Position numbers and translations under genes: made by a program
Source of the DNA: CAYPNF01 sp964411985
GTDB lineage: Bacteria > Verrucomicrobiota > Verrucomicrobiia > Limisphaerales > J093
Length of the DNA: 33,566 nt
Assembly (NCBI GenBank): GCA_964411985.1
Contig: CAYPNF010000077.1
Location: 1-33,566 of the forward strand
Direction of reading: 5' to 3'
Shown: piece by piece, positions 16,582 to 24,441 of the stretch
Numbering within the stretch: the first letter of the stretch is position 1
Layout: each line of letters opens with the position of its first letter
The notes under the pieces: model-generated
The model's input: only the letters and a program-made list of their open reading frames with translations
The model's database searches: none
What the model was told of the DNA's origin: nothing

Positions 16582-17820
16582 ATGAAGGCACCAAACTGCA
16601 ATTTTTCGGTGGCGGCCACGGCGGAAACAGCTGGTGCCGGGGGGGCGTCCGGATGCCGGACCTACAAGATGAATCCCGAAGTAACTACCTGTGAGAGAGA
16701 GTCTAACAATGGGCTCGAGATTGTGCGTGTTCGCCATGGGGGGAGCACCGAAGCTTTCTTGACTTTGCCTTCGCAACAGGGAGAAGAGCCGACAAGCCTG
16801 CTTCAGAGGCTCTATGGTTATCTCGAAAACAGTCCCGGCTTGAAGGTGGTTCGGCAGGACCTGTTTGGGGTGGTGGAGCCGGAAAAAGAAGATCAGACCA
16901 GCAAACTCTACCGCTTGGACGGTTCCGAGTGGCCGAGCAAGTGGGTGCGGCAGGGCAACGGGGCGGGCAGCCCTGTCTCGGGCCTCCAAGTCCATGCGCT
17001 TTCTGGTGTTTCCATGCAGCCCATTCGCCTCCATGGACGCACCGTGGGGACGATCTACGAGGACGACTGGGGCCGGTATTGTGTGGTGGGAGGGCTTCGA
17101 CCTGAGTCTGCCGCTTATTCGCGGGCAGCCCAGACGAGGCAGACTTTTGACCGGATGGAGGAGGCCTTGGAGGTCGCCGGCATGAGCTTCGCCAATGTGT
17201 ACCGGACTTGGTTTTATCTCGATCACATTCTTGACTGGTATGGAGAGTTCAACGGAGTCCGAAACCGCTTCTTCAAAGAACGAGGTGTGTACGATCGCTT
17301 GGTCCCGGCCAGCACCGGCGTGGGTGGGAGCAACTCTGCGGGAACCGCTGTCGTGGCTGATCTGTTGGCGGTGGAGCCGAAGAAGGGCGGGGTGACCTTG
17401 GCTGCTATTCCCTCTCCGCTGCAGTGTCCCGCCTTGGAGTACGGCAGTTCTTTTAGCCGCGCCGTGGAGCTCGCGGTTCCCGGCGAACGCAGGCTCTTGA
17501 TCTCCGGCACTGCCAGCATCGCGCCCGAAGGCATGACCCTGCATGTGGGTGATGTCGGCGCTCAGCTTTCGCTGACGATGGAGGTGGTGGACGCGATCCT
17601 GAAATCGCGCGCGATGACCTGGGGTGACGTGACGCGCGGGATTGCCTATTTCCAGAACGGGGCTGACATTCCGCGCTTCGCAGGCTACTGCCGGTCCAAG
17701 GGCCTTCCTACGTTCCCTGTCATCTCGGTGAAGAACGACATCTGCCGGGATGATCTGCTGTTCGAGTTGGAAGTGGACGCGATCAAGGTGGGTGAAACGA
17801 GTCCCCCTTCGCTCGGCTGA
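16582..17820 (+). CDS. Tandem RidA-fold protein (chorismatase-like)
   Basis: This protein has up to 412 residues. Two starts are possible, ATG 16582 and ATG 16669 (residue 30); neither has a clear ribosome-binding site, and residues 1-29 are low-complexity, so 16669 may be correct. Two YjgF/RidA-like units are visible, at about 165-265 (YCVVGGLRPES, then FDRMEEALEVAGMSFANVYRTWFYL) and about 285-405 (RLLISGTASIAPEG, GDVGAQLSLTMEVVDAIL, TWGDVTRGIAYFQ). With an N-terminal part this gives a pseudo-trimeric layout like the FkbO/Hyg5/XanB2 chorismatases, which share the PASTGxGG-type segment seen at 242-249. The reaction could be chorismate hydrolysis or another RidA-fold chemistry. Isolated between a glycosidase and gltX, with no biosynthetic cluster nearby. 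Confidence 0.65.
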   Translation: MKAPNCNFSVAATAETAGAGGASGCRTYKMNPEVTTCERESNNGLEIVRVRHGGSTEAFLTLPSQQGEEPTSLLQRLYGYLENSPGLKVVRQDLFGVVEPEKEDQTSKLYRLDGSEWPSKWVRQGNGAGSPVSGLQVHALSGVSMQPIRLHGRTVGTIYEDDWGRYCVVGGLRPESAAYSRAAQTRQTFDRMEEALEVAGMSFANVYRTWFYLDHILDWYGEFNGVRNRFFKERGVYDRLVPASTGVGGSNSAGTAVVADLLAVEPKKGGVTLAAIPSPLQCPALEYGSSFSRAVELAVPGERRLLISGTASIAPEGMTLHVGDVGAQLSLTMEVVDAILKSRAMTWGDVTRGIAYFQNGADIPRFAGYCRSKGLPTFPVISVKNDICRDDLLFELEVDAIKVGETSPPSLG

Positions 17821-17868
17821 TACTTGCCATTGCACCGGTTGAGGGCGTATCTTGTCTCGGACGCGAGG

Positions 17869-17885
17869 CCCCGGCTTTTCCGGGG
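17869..17885. repeat. Small GC-rich hairpin before gltX
   Basis: CCCCGG-CTTTT-CCGGGG, a 6-bp stem, located 45 bp before the gltX start and about 48 bp after the previous stop. It could be a weak terminator for the RidA-fold gene or part of the gltX leader. No T-box features are seen. Confidence 0.35.
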
Positions 17886-17929
17886 GTACCCGCCTCGACG
17901 GTGGAAGCCTTTTTGACAGGAATACTTCT

Positions 17930-19273
17930 ATGAGCGTACGCGTTCGATTTGCACCAAGTCCAACCGGTTACCTGCACATTGGCGGCGCGAGGACGGCCCT
18001 CTTCAACTGGCTCTATGCGCGCCACACCGGTGGCAAGTTCATCCTCCGAATTGAGGATACCGATGCGGCCCGAAACAGTCTGGAGGCGGTGGAGGTCATC
18101 CTGAGCGGCTTGCGATGGCTTGGCTTGGCCTGGGACGAAGGACCGTTGACCGCCGATGCGACCGGGCCCTGCAAGGGGGACCGGGGACCTTACTTCCAAT
18201 CTCAGCGCAAGGAGAACTACCAGCGCCGTGTGGAGGCTCTGCTGACTCACGGATTGGCTTACGAGAAGGAAGGCGCAATCCGGTTCAAGATGACCCGCGA
18301 ACCGGTCATCATCCAGGACCTGGTGGTGGGAACGGTGCGCCGGGAGCTGACCGATCGCGAGGCTGAGGATCCGGATTTTGTCATTGTACGCTCCGACGGG
18401 GAGCCGGTCTTCCATTTTGTGAACGTGGTGGACGACCTGGAAATGGGGATCACTCACGTGATTCGGGGAGAGGACCATCTTTCTAACACCGCCAAACACA
18501 TCGCGCTCTTCCGCGCTTTTGGCGTGGAACCTCCCAAGTACGCGCATATCCCGCTCATTCTCAACCCGGATGGAAGCAAGATGAGCAAGCGAGATACCGG
18601 GGCCTCTCTGAGTTCCTATGTGACGGATGGCTATGCTTCCGAAGCCGTTCTGAACTATCTTTGCCTGCTCGGTTGGTCCCCCAAGAACGATCGCGAGATC
18701 ATGACCACAGCCGAGATTGTTGAAGCCTTCGATCTGCCGAATATTCTGCGGCATAATGCGCGGTTTGACATGACCAAGCTCCAGTGGATGAACGCGGAGT
18801 ACTTGCGGAACATGCCAGCCGACCGGTTCTACGAGCTCTCGGTCCATAGTTTCTTGAAGGCGGGCATCGATACCAATGCGTTTCCGTTAACCTACGTGAA
18901 AGCCGCGTTGGATACTTGCCGAGGGAAACTGAAAGTCTTCGCTGATCTTCCGGAGTACGCGGGCTTCTATTTCCGCGAGCAGGTGGACTATGATCCGGAG
19001 GGGGTGCGTAAGGATTTTACGGCGGAGAACAAGCCGCGAGTCCAGGCGTTGAGAGATCGGTTCGCCGCCCTGGAGCCTTTTACCGCTCCGGCTTTGGAGG
19101 GAGCGCTGAAAGCTCTGGCTAGCGAAATGGGCATTAAGGTGGGAGCTATCGTGCATCCCGTCAGAATCGCCTGCACTGGCAAATCGATCGGTCCCAGCCT
19201 CTATCATTTGCTCGAAGTGCTGGGTCGGGAAAAAGTCATCCAGCGCTTGGATGTTGCTTTGAGCCGGATGTGA
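17930..19273 (+). CDS. gltX: Glutamyl-tRNA synthetase
   Basis: This enzyme attaches glutamate to tRNA-Glu (and possibly tRNA-Gln if non-discriminating). It has 447 residues from ATG 17930; the frame is open from 17852, but MSVRVRFAPSPTGYLHIGGAR is the canonical class I start. The HIGH-type motif is HIGG at residues 16-19. The KMSKR loop is in NPDGSKMSKRDTGAS near residue 217. It also has LRIEDTD and VIRGEDHLSNT, both glutamate-enzyme hallmarks. Slightly shorter than the usual 465-490 residues, with a compact anticodon-binding domain ending ...KVIQRLDVAL. No gatCAB genes occur in the window, so tRNA-Gln charging cannot be judged. Confidence 0.96.
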   Translation: MSVRVRFAPSPTGYLHIGGARTALFNWLYARHTGGKFILRIEDTDAARNSLEAVEVILSGLRWLGLAWDEGPLTADATGPCKGDRGPYFQSQRKENYQRRVEALLTHGLAYEKEGAIRFKMTREPVIIQDLVVGTVRRELTDREAEDPDFVIVRSDGEPVFHFVNVVDDLEMGITHVIRGEDHLSNTAKHIALFRAFGVEPPKYAHIPLILNPDGSKMSKRDTGASLSSYVTDGYASEAVLNYLCLLGWSPKNDREIMTTAEIVEAFDLPNILRHNARFDMTKLQWMNAEYLRNMPADRFYELSVHSFLKAGIDTNAFPLTYVKAALDTCRGKLKVFADLPEYAGFYFREQVDYDPEGVRKDFTAENKPRVQALRDRFAALEPFTAPALEGALKALASEMGIKVGAIVHPVRIACTGKSIGPSLYHLLEVLGREKVIQRLDVALSRM

Positions 19274-19782
19274 TGCTGCGTTAACCGTAGTGGCGGGAAG
19301 AAGGACAGCTCAACCTCTCGCTCTGGCGAAGCGTTTGGAGTCCGGTGAGGAGCGCAGCGATGTACCGCTTTTGAGGTCCACTTTTTCGAAGAATCTGCTT
19401 GAGCTGGGACCCAAAAGACCCGATATAGAAGGCAGGCAGATACGATGCGGGTCGGTAGAGGATCCGCAGCTCTTTGAGAGACAATTTTGTAGGGAATTTA
19501 CCCTGCCATGCTCGTGCTTAGAAGCTAAGTCCTTGAACCGTATGCTAAGTCACCATGGAGTCTGTTTCGAGGTGGTCGCCGACAGGCCTTAACTGGAAGT
19601 CGAAAGCCAACCGTAGGATTCCACCTGTTTCTAAGTAGTTCAAAGGAACTGTTTATACACGGCAATCGGCGGGGTCTTTTTTTGCCCTGATAGGCAATGG
19701 CGGGAGAATATTGTTTAAGAAAAGCAAACTTCGTGCCGATTTACATCTTGAGCTCCGTTGATCGGGAGCTAGAATACAAGCC
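19274..19782. other. Intergenic region between gltX and rpoN
   Basis: This is 509 bp with no credible gene. It contains a 32-bp dispersed repeat (19342-19373) also found near larE, and a small TTGCC-CTGATA-GGCAA hairpin around 19690, after a T-run. A minus-strand frame running to 19281 from about 19512 has protein-like composition (see findings) but no homology I can name. The rpoN start is preceded by GGGAG at 19764-19768, rather far from the ATG. Confidence 0.6.
19342..19373. repeat. 32-bp dispersed repeat, copy 1
   Basis: Matches 26156-26187 over about 31 of 32 positions, with one extra base in copy 2. The shared core includes GGTGAGGAGCG and CAGCGATGTACCGCTTTT. CGGT/ACCG ends can pair, giving a long-looped hairpin. 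The sequence just upstream (CTCTGGCGAAGCGTTTGGAG) may be part of the same element. Confidence 0.7.
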
Positions 19783-21279
19783 ATGGCACACGGCCTTCAT
19801 CTTTCGCAGAAGCTAGCGCTTCAGCAGGTCCTCGCGCCGCAGTTGCAGCAATCCCTCGCTCTCCTGCAAGCGCCCATGCTGGAGTTGAAGGCCATGGTCG
19901 AGCAGGAACTTCAGCAAAACCCGGTCCTCGATGAACTTTCTTCGATCGAGGTGACCCAGGCGGAGCGGCGGGAGTCGGAAGGGGCTGGCACCGACCATTC
20001 TGACCCCACGGAACCTCCTGCTGATGTCACGTTCGATCCCGCCACCGAAAAGCCCTCCAGCGCGCCAGTCGATGATTTTCAGGCGGAGTTCGAGCGGTTG
20101 GCCCAGATGGACCAGGAGTGGCGTGACTATTTTTCGCAGAGCAACCTCCCCATGCGGCAGCGCGAGGACGAGGAAGAGCGGCGGCAGTACCTCTTCGATT
20201 CCCTTGTGGCTGGCACTTCCTTGCAGGAGAATCTTCTCGAGCAAGTTCGCACCTCGGAATTGTCGGAACCGCAGCGCCAGGTCGCGGAGATGATCATCGG
20301 GAACGTCGACGACAACGGCTACCTCCAGTCGAGCGTCGATGAGTTGTCCATCGCTACCAACATTGCGGCGCCTCAGATCATTGAGGTTCTCCGGGTTGTT
20401 CAGGGTTTCCATCCGCCGGGGGTAGCTGCGCGCAATCTCCGGGAATGCCTTTTGCTTCAACTGGAACGCGCTGGCCGAAAAGACTCCCTTGAGTATCGAA
20501 TCATCGATCAGTGCATGGAGGCCCTGGGCAAACGCAAACTACCGGAGATCGCCCGGACCCTTGGTTGCGACGTGGACGACGTGCAGAAGGCCGTGCTGCG
20601 CATCAGCCATCTTGACCCGCGCCCCGGCCGCGATTTTGCATCCGAGAGCCCTCACTACGTGTTACCGGAAGTTTTTGTAACGAAGTCAGGCGATGAGTAC
20701 GTGGTCACCACGAACAATGATGCCGTGCCCCATTTGAGGATCAGCAACACGTACAAGGACATCATGACCCAGCAGGGGAGTACGCCCGAAGTTCGTGAGT
20801 ATATACGCGAGAAGATTCGTGCCGGGAAATTCCTCATAAAGAGCTTGCATCAGCGGCAAACCACAATTCTCAGCATCGCCAAGGAGATCGTGAGTCGGCA
20901 GCGGGAGTTCATGGAAAAGGGAGTCTCGCACCTGAAACCCATGACCATGGCGCAAATCGCCGAAGTGGTGGGGGTTCACGAGACTACTGTGAGCCGCGCT
21001 GTTTCCTCGAAGTTTATCGATACCCCCCAAGGGGTCTTCGAGATGAAGTACTTCTTCACTTCAGGCCTTCCTACGACCAGCGGTGTTGGGGTCTCCAACG
21101 CGAGTGTCAAGGACATGATCGGATCGATGGTGTCCAACGAAGACTCCGGCAAGCCTTTGTCCGATGAGGAGTTGGTGAAACGTCTCGCGGAAAAGGGAGT
21201 GGTGATCGCGAGGCGCACCGTCGCCAAGTATCGCTCCGAGCTGAATATTCTTCCCTCGCACCTCCGGAAGAAGTACTAA
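19783..21279 (+). CDS. rpoN: RNA polymerase sigma-54 factor
   Basis: This is the alternative sigma factor that recognises -24/-12 promoters and needs enhancer-binding ATPases. It has 498 residues. Region I is the usual Gln/Leu-rich activator-response segment (LSQKLALQQVLAPQLQQSLALLQ). An acidic region II spans about 50-110. The core-binding domain follows (YLFDSLVAGTSLQENLLEQV...GNVDDNGYL). The helix-turn-helix reads TMAQIAEVVGVHETTVSRAV. The RpoN box ARRTVAKYR is at residues 476-484, close to the C-terminus (HLRKKY). All parts are present, so the protein should be functional. It precedes grpE-dnaJ-rsmE; the 123-bp gap to grpE contains a possible separate promoter. Confidence 0.97.
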   Translation: MAHGLHLSQKLALQQVLAPQLQQSLALLQAPMLELKAMVEQELQQNPVLDELSSIEVTQAERRESEGAGTDHSDPTEPPADVTFDPATEKPSSAPVDDFQAEFERLAQMDQEWRDYFSQSNLPMRQREDEEERRQYLFDSLVAGTSLQENLLEQVRTSELSEPQRQVAEMIIGNVDDNGYLQSSVDELSIATNIAAPQIIEVLRVVQGFHPPGVAARNLRECLLLQLERAGRKDSLEYRIIDQCMEALGKRKLPEIARTLGCDVDDVQKAVLRISHLDPRPGRDFASESPHYVLPEVFVTKSGDEYVVTTNNDAVPHLRISNTYKDIMTQQGSTPEVREYIREKIRAGKFLIKSLHQRQTTILSIAKEIVSRQREFMEKGVSHLKPMTMAQIAEVVGVHETTVSRAVSSKFIDTPQGVFEMKYFFTSGLPTTSGVGVSNASVKDMIGSMVSNEDSGKPLSDEELVKRLAEKGVVIARRTVAKYRSELNILPSHLRKKY

Positions 21280-21337
21280 TTCCGGCCTCCTATTTGGTCT
21301 GTTACTTCCTCATTACAATAAGGATGTAGATAGTCTG

Positions 21338-21366
21338 TTGCCCGATCCAGAAGGCTTGTGTAGGAT
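21338..21366 (+). promoter_or_regulatory. Possible sigma-70 promoter for grpE
   Basis: TTGCCC (21338-21343), 17-base spacer, TAGGAT (21361-21366): four of six matches in each box with ideal spacing, 37 bp before the grpE ATG. No CIRCE inverted repeat or sigma-32-like box is visible. Weak support by eye only. Confidence 0.35.
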
Positions 21367-21402
21367 GCGTCTTCCGATTTGGTTCGGCATTTGGATATAG
21401 AG

Positions 21403-22047
21403 ATGAACGACGAGAAAGCAACAACGGCGACCGAGAACGTGGACAACCCTTCGCAGGTGAAGGCCCTTGAGTCTGCCTCGCCTTCCTCCCAGGAAGCCAC
21501 CCCGGAAACAGCCCAGGCAACGGTCATTGAGGAAAGGCCTGCCCCTGCGCCTCAGCTTACCACCGAGCAGATGGCCGAGCTCGAATCCAAGGCCGCCAAG
21601 GCCCAGGAGAATTGGGATCGGTACCTCCGCGTCGCCGCCGACCTCGAGAATTACAAGAAACGGGCCGCCCGAGAGAAACAGGATGCCGCGCGTTATGCCA
21701 ACGAGTCTATTCTCTCCAGGTTGGTGCCGGTGCTGGATACTTTCGACATGGCCTTGTCCGCCGCCGCCAGCAACCAAGGGGCGACCCTCGACTCTCTGAA
21801 AACCGGTATCGCCATGATCCGGGGGCAGCTGAAGTCCGCTCTCGACGACGCTGGCTTGGAGGAAGTGGATGCCACCGGCAAGGCATTTGATCCTAATTGG
21901 CACGAAGCCGTCTCCCAGCAGGAGTGTGTTGACGTTCCAGAAGGTCAGGTGGTACAGCAGCTGCGGAAGGGCTACAAATACCGCGAGCGGCTCTTGCGGC
22001 CGGCCAGCGTGGTTGTGGCCAAGGCTCCTGCGGCCCCTGCATCCTAA
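21403..22047 (+). CDS. grpE: Co-chaperone GrpE (DnaK nucleotide exchange factor)
   Basis: This protein releases ADP from DnaK. It has 214 residues from ATG 21403; a TTG eight codons upstream is less likely. The first ~55 residues are disordered and Ala/Pro/Glu-rich. A long coiled coil follows (EQMAELESKAAKAQENWDRYLRVAADLENYKKRAAREK), then the four-helix part with ILSRLVPVLDTFDMAL. The C-terminal beta-wing has the GrpE signature region (FDPNWHEAVSQQE, VVQQLRKGYKYRERLLRPASVVVAK). It lies 33 bp before dnaJ on the same strand. dnaK and hrcA are not in the window. Confidence 0.95.
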   Translation: MNDEKATTATENVDNPSQVKALESASPSSQEATPETAQATVIEERPAPAPQLTTEQMAELESKAAKAQENWDRYLRVAADLENYKKRAAREKQDAARYANESILSRLVPVLDTFDMALSAAASNQGATLDSLKTGIAMIRGQLKSALDDAGLEEVDATGKAFDPNWHEAVSQQECVDVPEGQVVQQLRKGYKYRERLLRPASVVVAKAPAAPAS

Positions 22048-22080
22048 ACTCCGAGGCATTTTCCAAACCGCCGTATTGCC

Positions 22081-23232
22081 ATGGCCAAGCGCGATTACTA
22101 CGAAGTCCTCGGAGTGGATAAGTCTGCTTCCGAGGAGGAACTTAAAAAAGCCTACCGGAAGATGGCCGTGAAATACCACCCGGACAAGAATCCCGGGGAC
22201 AAGACGGCCGAGGAGAAGTTTAAGGAACTGGGCGAGGCTTACGAAGTGCTGAGCGACCGGCAGAAGAAGGCTGCCTACGATCAGTACGGTCACGCCGCTT
22301 TTGATCCACGTACCCGTGCTGGGGCAGGGGGAGGCTACGGCGGCGGTGGCGGTTTCCACGATCCTTTCGAGGTCTTTCGCGAGGTTTTTGGCGGTGGTGG
22401 CGCAGGGAGTATCTTCGAGGAGTTCTTCGGAGAGGCCCGACGCGATCCCACTGGGCCCCAAAGGGGTGCCGATTTGCGGTACGATCTGGAGGTCAGTTTT
22501 GAGGATGCTGCGCTTGGATGCGAGAAGGAGGTTTCGCTGTCCAAACAGGAAACCTGTGACCACTGTCGTGGCAGCGGGGCCGAGACTGGATCAGGCGTTC
22601 GCTCCTGTCCCACTTGCGGGGGGCGTGGGCAGGTGGTGACCTCGCGGGGGATTTTCAGTATTGCGCAGACCTGCCCCAGGTGCGAAGGCGCGGGACGGGT
22701 CGTGGAGAAACCCTGCCGTGAGTGCAGGGGCAGTGGCCGCCGGGAGAAGGTCTCCAAGGTGAAGATCAAGATGCCTCCCGGCGTCGATACTGGCACCAGG
22801 TTGCGCTCGACCGGGAATGGAGAATCAGGCGTCCGAGGCGGGCCTTCGGGGGATTTGTACGTGGTCATCCACGTGAAACCCCACGAGATGTTCCAGAGGG
22901 AGGGAACCGACCTCATGTGCGAGGTCCCGGTCAGTTTCGTGCAGGCCGCGCTCGGAACCGAACTCGAGGTGCCCACGCTCAGCGGCGCCGCTCATATCCG
23001 GATCCCCGCGGGTACGCAGAGCGGGACGATTTTCCGGTTGAAGGGGAGAGGGATCAAGAGCCTCCAGGGGCAAGGCGTGGGCGATTTGCACGTGCGCGTG
23101 TTGGTGGAGGTCCCCGACAAACTCAACGCCGCGCAGCGTGCCAAGCTGGAGGAGTTCGCCGCTCTCTGCGATGCGAACGTGAATCCCCGCAGTAAGAGTT
23201 TTTTTGAGCGTGCGCGCGATTTGTTCCGCTGA
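22081..23232 (+). CDS. dnaJ: Chaperone DnaJ (class I Hsp40)
   Basis: This co-chaperone stimulates DnaK ATPase and delivers substrates. It has 383 residues with the complete class I layout. The J domain is at 1-70, with H33-P34-D35. A Gly/Phe-rich linker (AGAGGGYGGGGGFHDPFEVF) is followed by the zinc domain with four repeats, CDHCRGSG, CPTCGGRG, CPRCEGAG and CRECRGSG (first Cys near 159, 176, 198 and 212). The C-terminal substrate-binding domains end with KSFFERARDLFR. All zinc ligands are present. Ten bases separate it from the rsmE start. Confidence 0.97.
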   Translation: MAKRDYYEVLGVDKSASEEELKKAYRKMAVKYHPDKNPGDKTAEEKFKELGEAYEVLSDRQKKAAYDQYGHAAFDPRTRAGAGGGYGGGGGFHDPFEVFREVFGGGGAGSIFEEFFGEARRDPTGPQRGADLRYDLEVSFEDAALGCEKEVSLSKQETCDHCRGSGAETGSGVRSCPTCGGRGQVVTSRGIFSIAQTCPRCEGAGRVVEKPCRECRGSGRREKVSKVKIKMPPGVDTGTRLRSTGNGESGVRGGPSGDLYVVIHVKPHEMFQREGTDLMCEVPVSFVQAALGTELEVPTLSGAAHIRIPAGTQSGTIFRLKGRGIKSLQGQGVGDLHVRVLVEVPDKLNAAQRAKLEEFAALCDANVNPRSKSFFERARDLFR

Positions 23233-23242
23233 CCACGGCTGA

Positions 23243-24007
23243 ATGCACCGGTTCTTCCTGTCTCCAGAAGAGTGCGCTGGCCGAACCCTGGTCCTGCGTG
23301 GGCCCGAGGCCTATCATGCCATCCGCGTGTTGCGCATGCATCAGGGCGAACAGGCCACCCTCATGGACGGACAAGGCCACGAGTTGCTTTCTGAGGTGGT
23401 GGAAGTGGCCCGCGATCATGTTGTTTTTCGGGTCCTGCAGAAGCAGGAGTTCCCGGTTTTGCCCTATCGATTCACACTCGTGCAGGCCTTGACCAAGGCC
23501 AAGAGCATGGACTGGATCGTGCAGAAAGCCGTGGAATTGGGTGTTTCTTGCCTGGCCCCGGTTCAAGCGTCCCGAAGCGTTGTCCAGGTCGAGAGCGACG
23601 ATGCCGGGCGCAAAGTCGAGAAATGGAAGACGACGATTGTTGAGGCCGTGAAACAATGCGGGAGTCCCTGGCTACCCAAGGTGGATCCGCCGATGACCGT
23701 GCAAGCCCGATTGCAGCAAGATTTGGGGTGTGAATTGGTCCTCCTTGCCTCGCTCCAACCCGGTAGCCGGCATCCGAGAGAGTACTTCAACACTTTCGTC
23801 GCGGCGAACAAACGCCCCCCTAGTTCAGTTGCCGTCTGGGTGGGGCCCGAGGGCGATTTCACCCCTGCCGAGTTGTCTCTCATCCAGAGTGCGGGTGGCC
23901 TGCCAATTACCTTGGGCCCCACGGTCCTGCGCAGCGAAACCGCCGCGCTCTACTGCCTGTCCGTCCTATCCTACGAACTCCAGGCGCTCCACCGCTCCAC
24001 CACGTAG
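23243..24007 (+). CDS. rsmE: 16S rRNA (uracil-1498-N3)-methyltransferase RsmE
   Basis: This SPOUT-class enzyme methylates U1498 (E. coli numbering) in helix 44 of 16S rRNA with SAM. It has 254 residues. The N-terminal PUA-like domain begins MHRFFLSPEE...HHA-like EAYHAIRVLRM. The trefoil-knot SAM site is seen as VWVGPEGDFTPAE and LGPTVLRSETAALYCLSVLSY near the C-terminus, both diagnostic. Linkage of rsmE to dnaJ is common across bacteria. The stop codon TAG is part of the GTAG head of a REP-like element (24004-24026), so the end of the reading frame is provided by the repeat. Confidence 0.95.
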   Translation: MHRFFLSPEECAGRTLVLRGPEAYHAIRVLRMHQGEQATLMDGQGHELLSEVVEVARDHVVFRVLQKQEFPVLPYRFTLVQALTKAKSMDWIVQKAVELGVSCLAPVQASRSVVQVESDDAGRKVEKWKTTIVEAVKQCGSPWLPKVDPPMTVQARLQQDLGCELVLLASLQPGSRHPREYFNTFVAANKRPPSSVAVWVGPEGDFTPAELSLIQSAGGLPITLGPTVLRSETAALYCLSVLSYELQALHRSTT

Positions 24008-24030
24008 TCGCCGTCGGAAGACGGCGAGTG
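24004..24030 (+). repeat. REP-like element, copy 5, overlapping the rsmE stop
   Basis: GTAG (24004-24007), then stem CGCCGTC / GACGGCG (24009-24015 and 24020-24026) around GGAA. Same head, loop and tail style (AGTGACT) as the copies at 6341-6483, with different stem bases that still pair. The last three bases of the head are the rsmE stop codon. Confidence 0.65.
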
Positions 24031-24089
24031 ACTCGGCTCAGGTAGACGGGCTCTCCGCGGTCGCCAATCCTCGCCCCCAAGTACCGCAG

Positions 24090-24099
24090 ACAGCCTTGT
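24090..24099. repeat. Target-site duplication, left of IS
   Basis: ACAGCCTTGT, repeated exactly at 25909-25918 outside the other end of the element. Ten bases fits IS4-family insertion. Confidence 0.88.
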
Positions 24100-24340
24100 C
24101 AATGAGTGTCAACCGAAGGAGCGCGAGTTTCCACGGGTCGCATGCTGCTGCGTTCTGAACGTTTCCGTCTCATGAGGGCGAAACTATTTCTGAAAATATT
24201 TTTGGCAGGGGAGCCCTTAGGCTAAAAATGAAATTTCTCACCGCTCCTCTTTCAAGGCCCTTTGCGTGCTGCTGGGGGCCTCCTGGTAGGGTTAGAAATG
24301 TTGCTGAATGGGGGAGGAGCCTTGAGGTGATTACTTGGTG

Positions 24341-24379
24341 TTGTAGGGGTGTTTAGGGCTGTCAAGTGTCCCCCTACAA
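24341..24379. repeat. Hairpin in the IS leader
   Basis: TTGTAGGGG / CCCCTACAA, a perfect 9-bp stem with a 21-base loop, 62 bp before the transposase start. Similar leader structures in other IS elements reduce transposase synthesis from outside promoters; that role here is inferred. Confidence 0.4.
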
Positions 24380-24441
24380 GAGGTTGTTTAGCAGTGCCTT
24401 ACATCACATTCCAGCGGACGCGATCTGCTACCCTCTCTCCC

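Noticed and set aside
16525..17835. 436-codon minus-strand frame opposite the RidA-fold gene
   Set aside because: No domain or signal in it, while the plus strand shows clear RidA units; it is a shadow.
17783..18847. Minus-strand frame opposite gltX
   Set aside because: It covers the HIGH-bearing part of gltX, which is certain; no independent support.
21313..22563. Minus-strand frame opposite grpE and dnaJ
   Set aside because: Both plus-strand genes have all family motifs; the antisense product is low-complexity.
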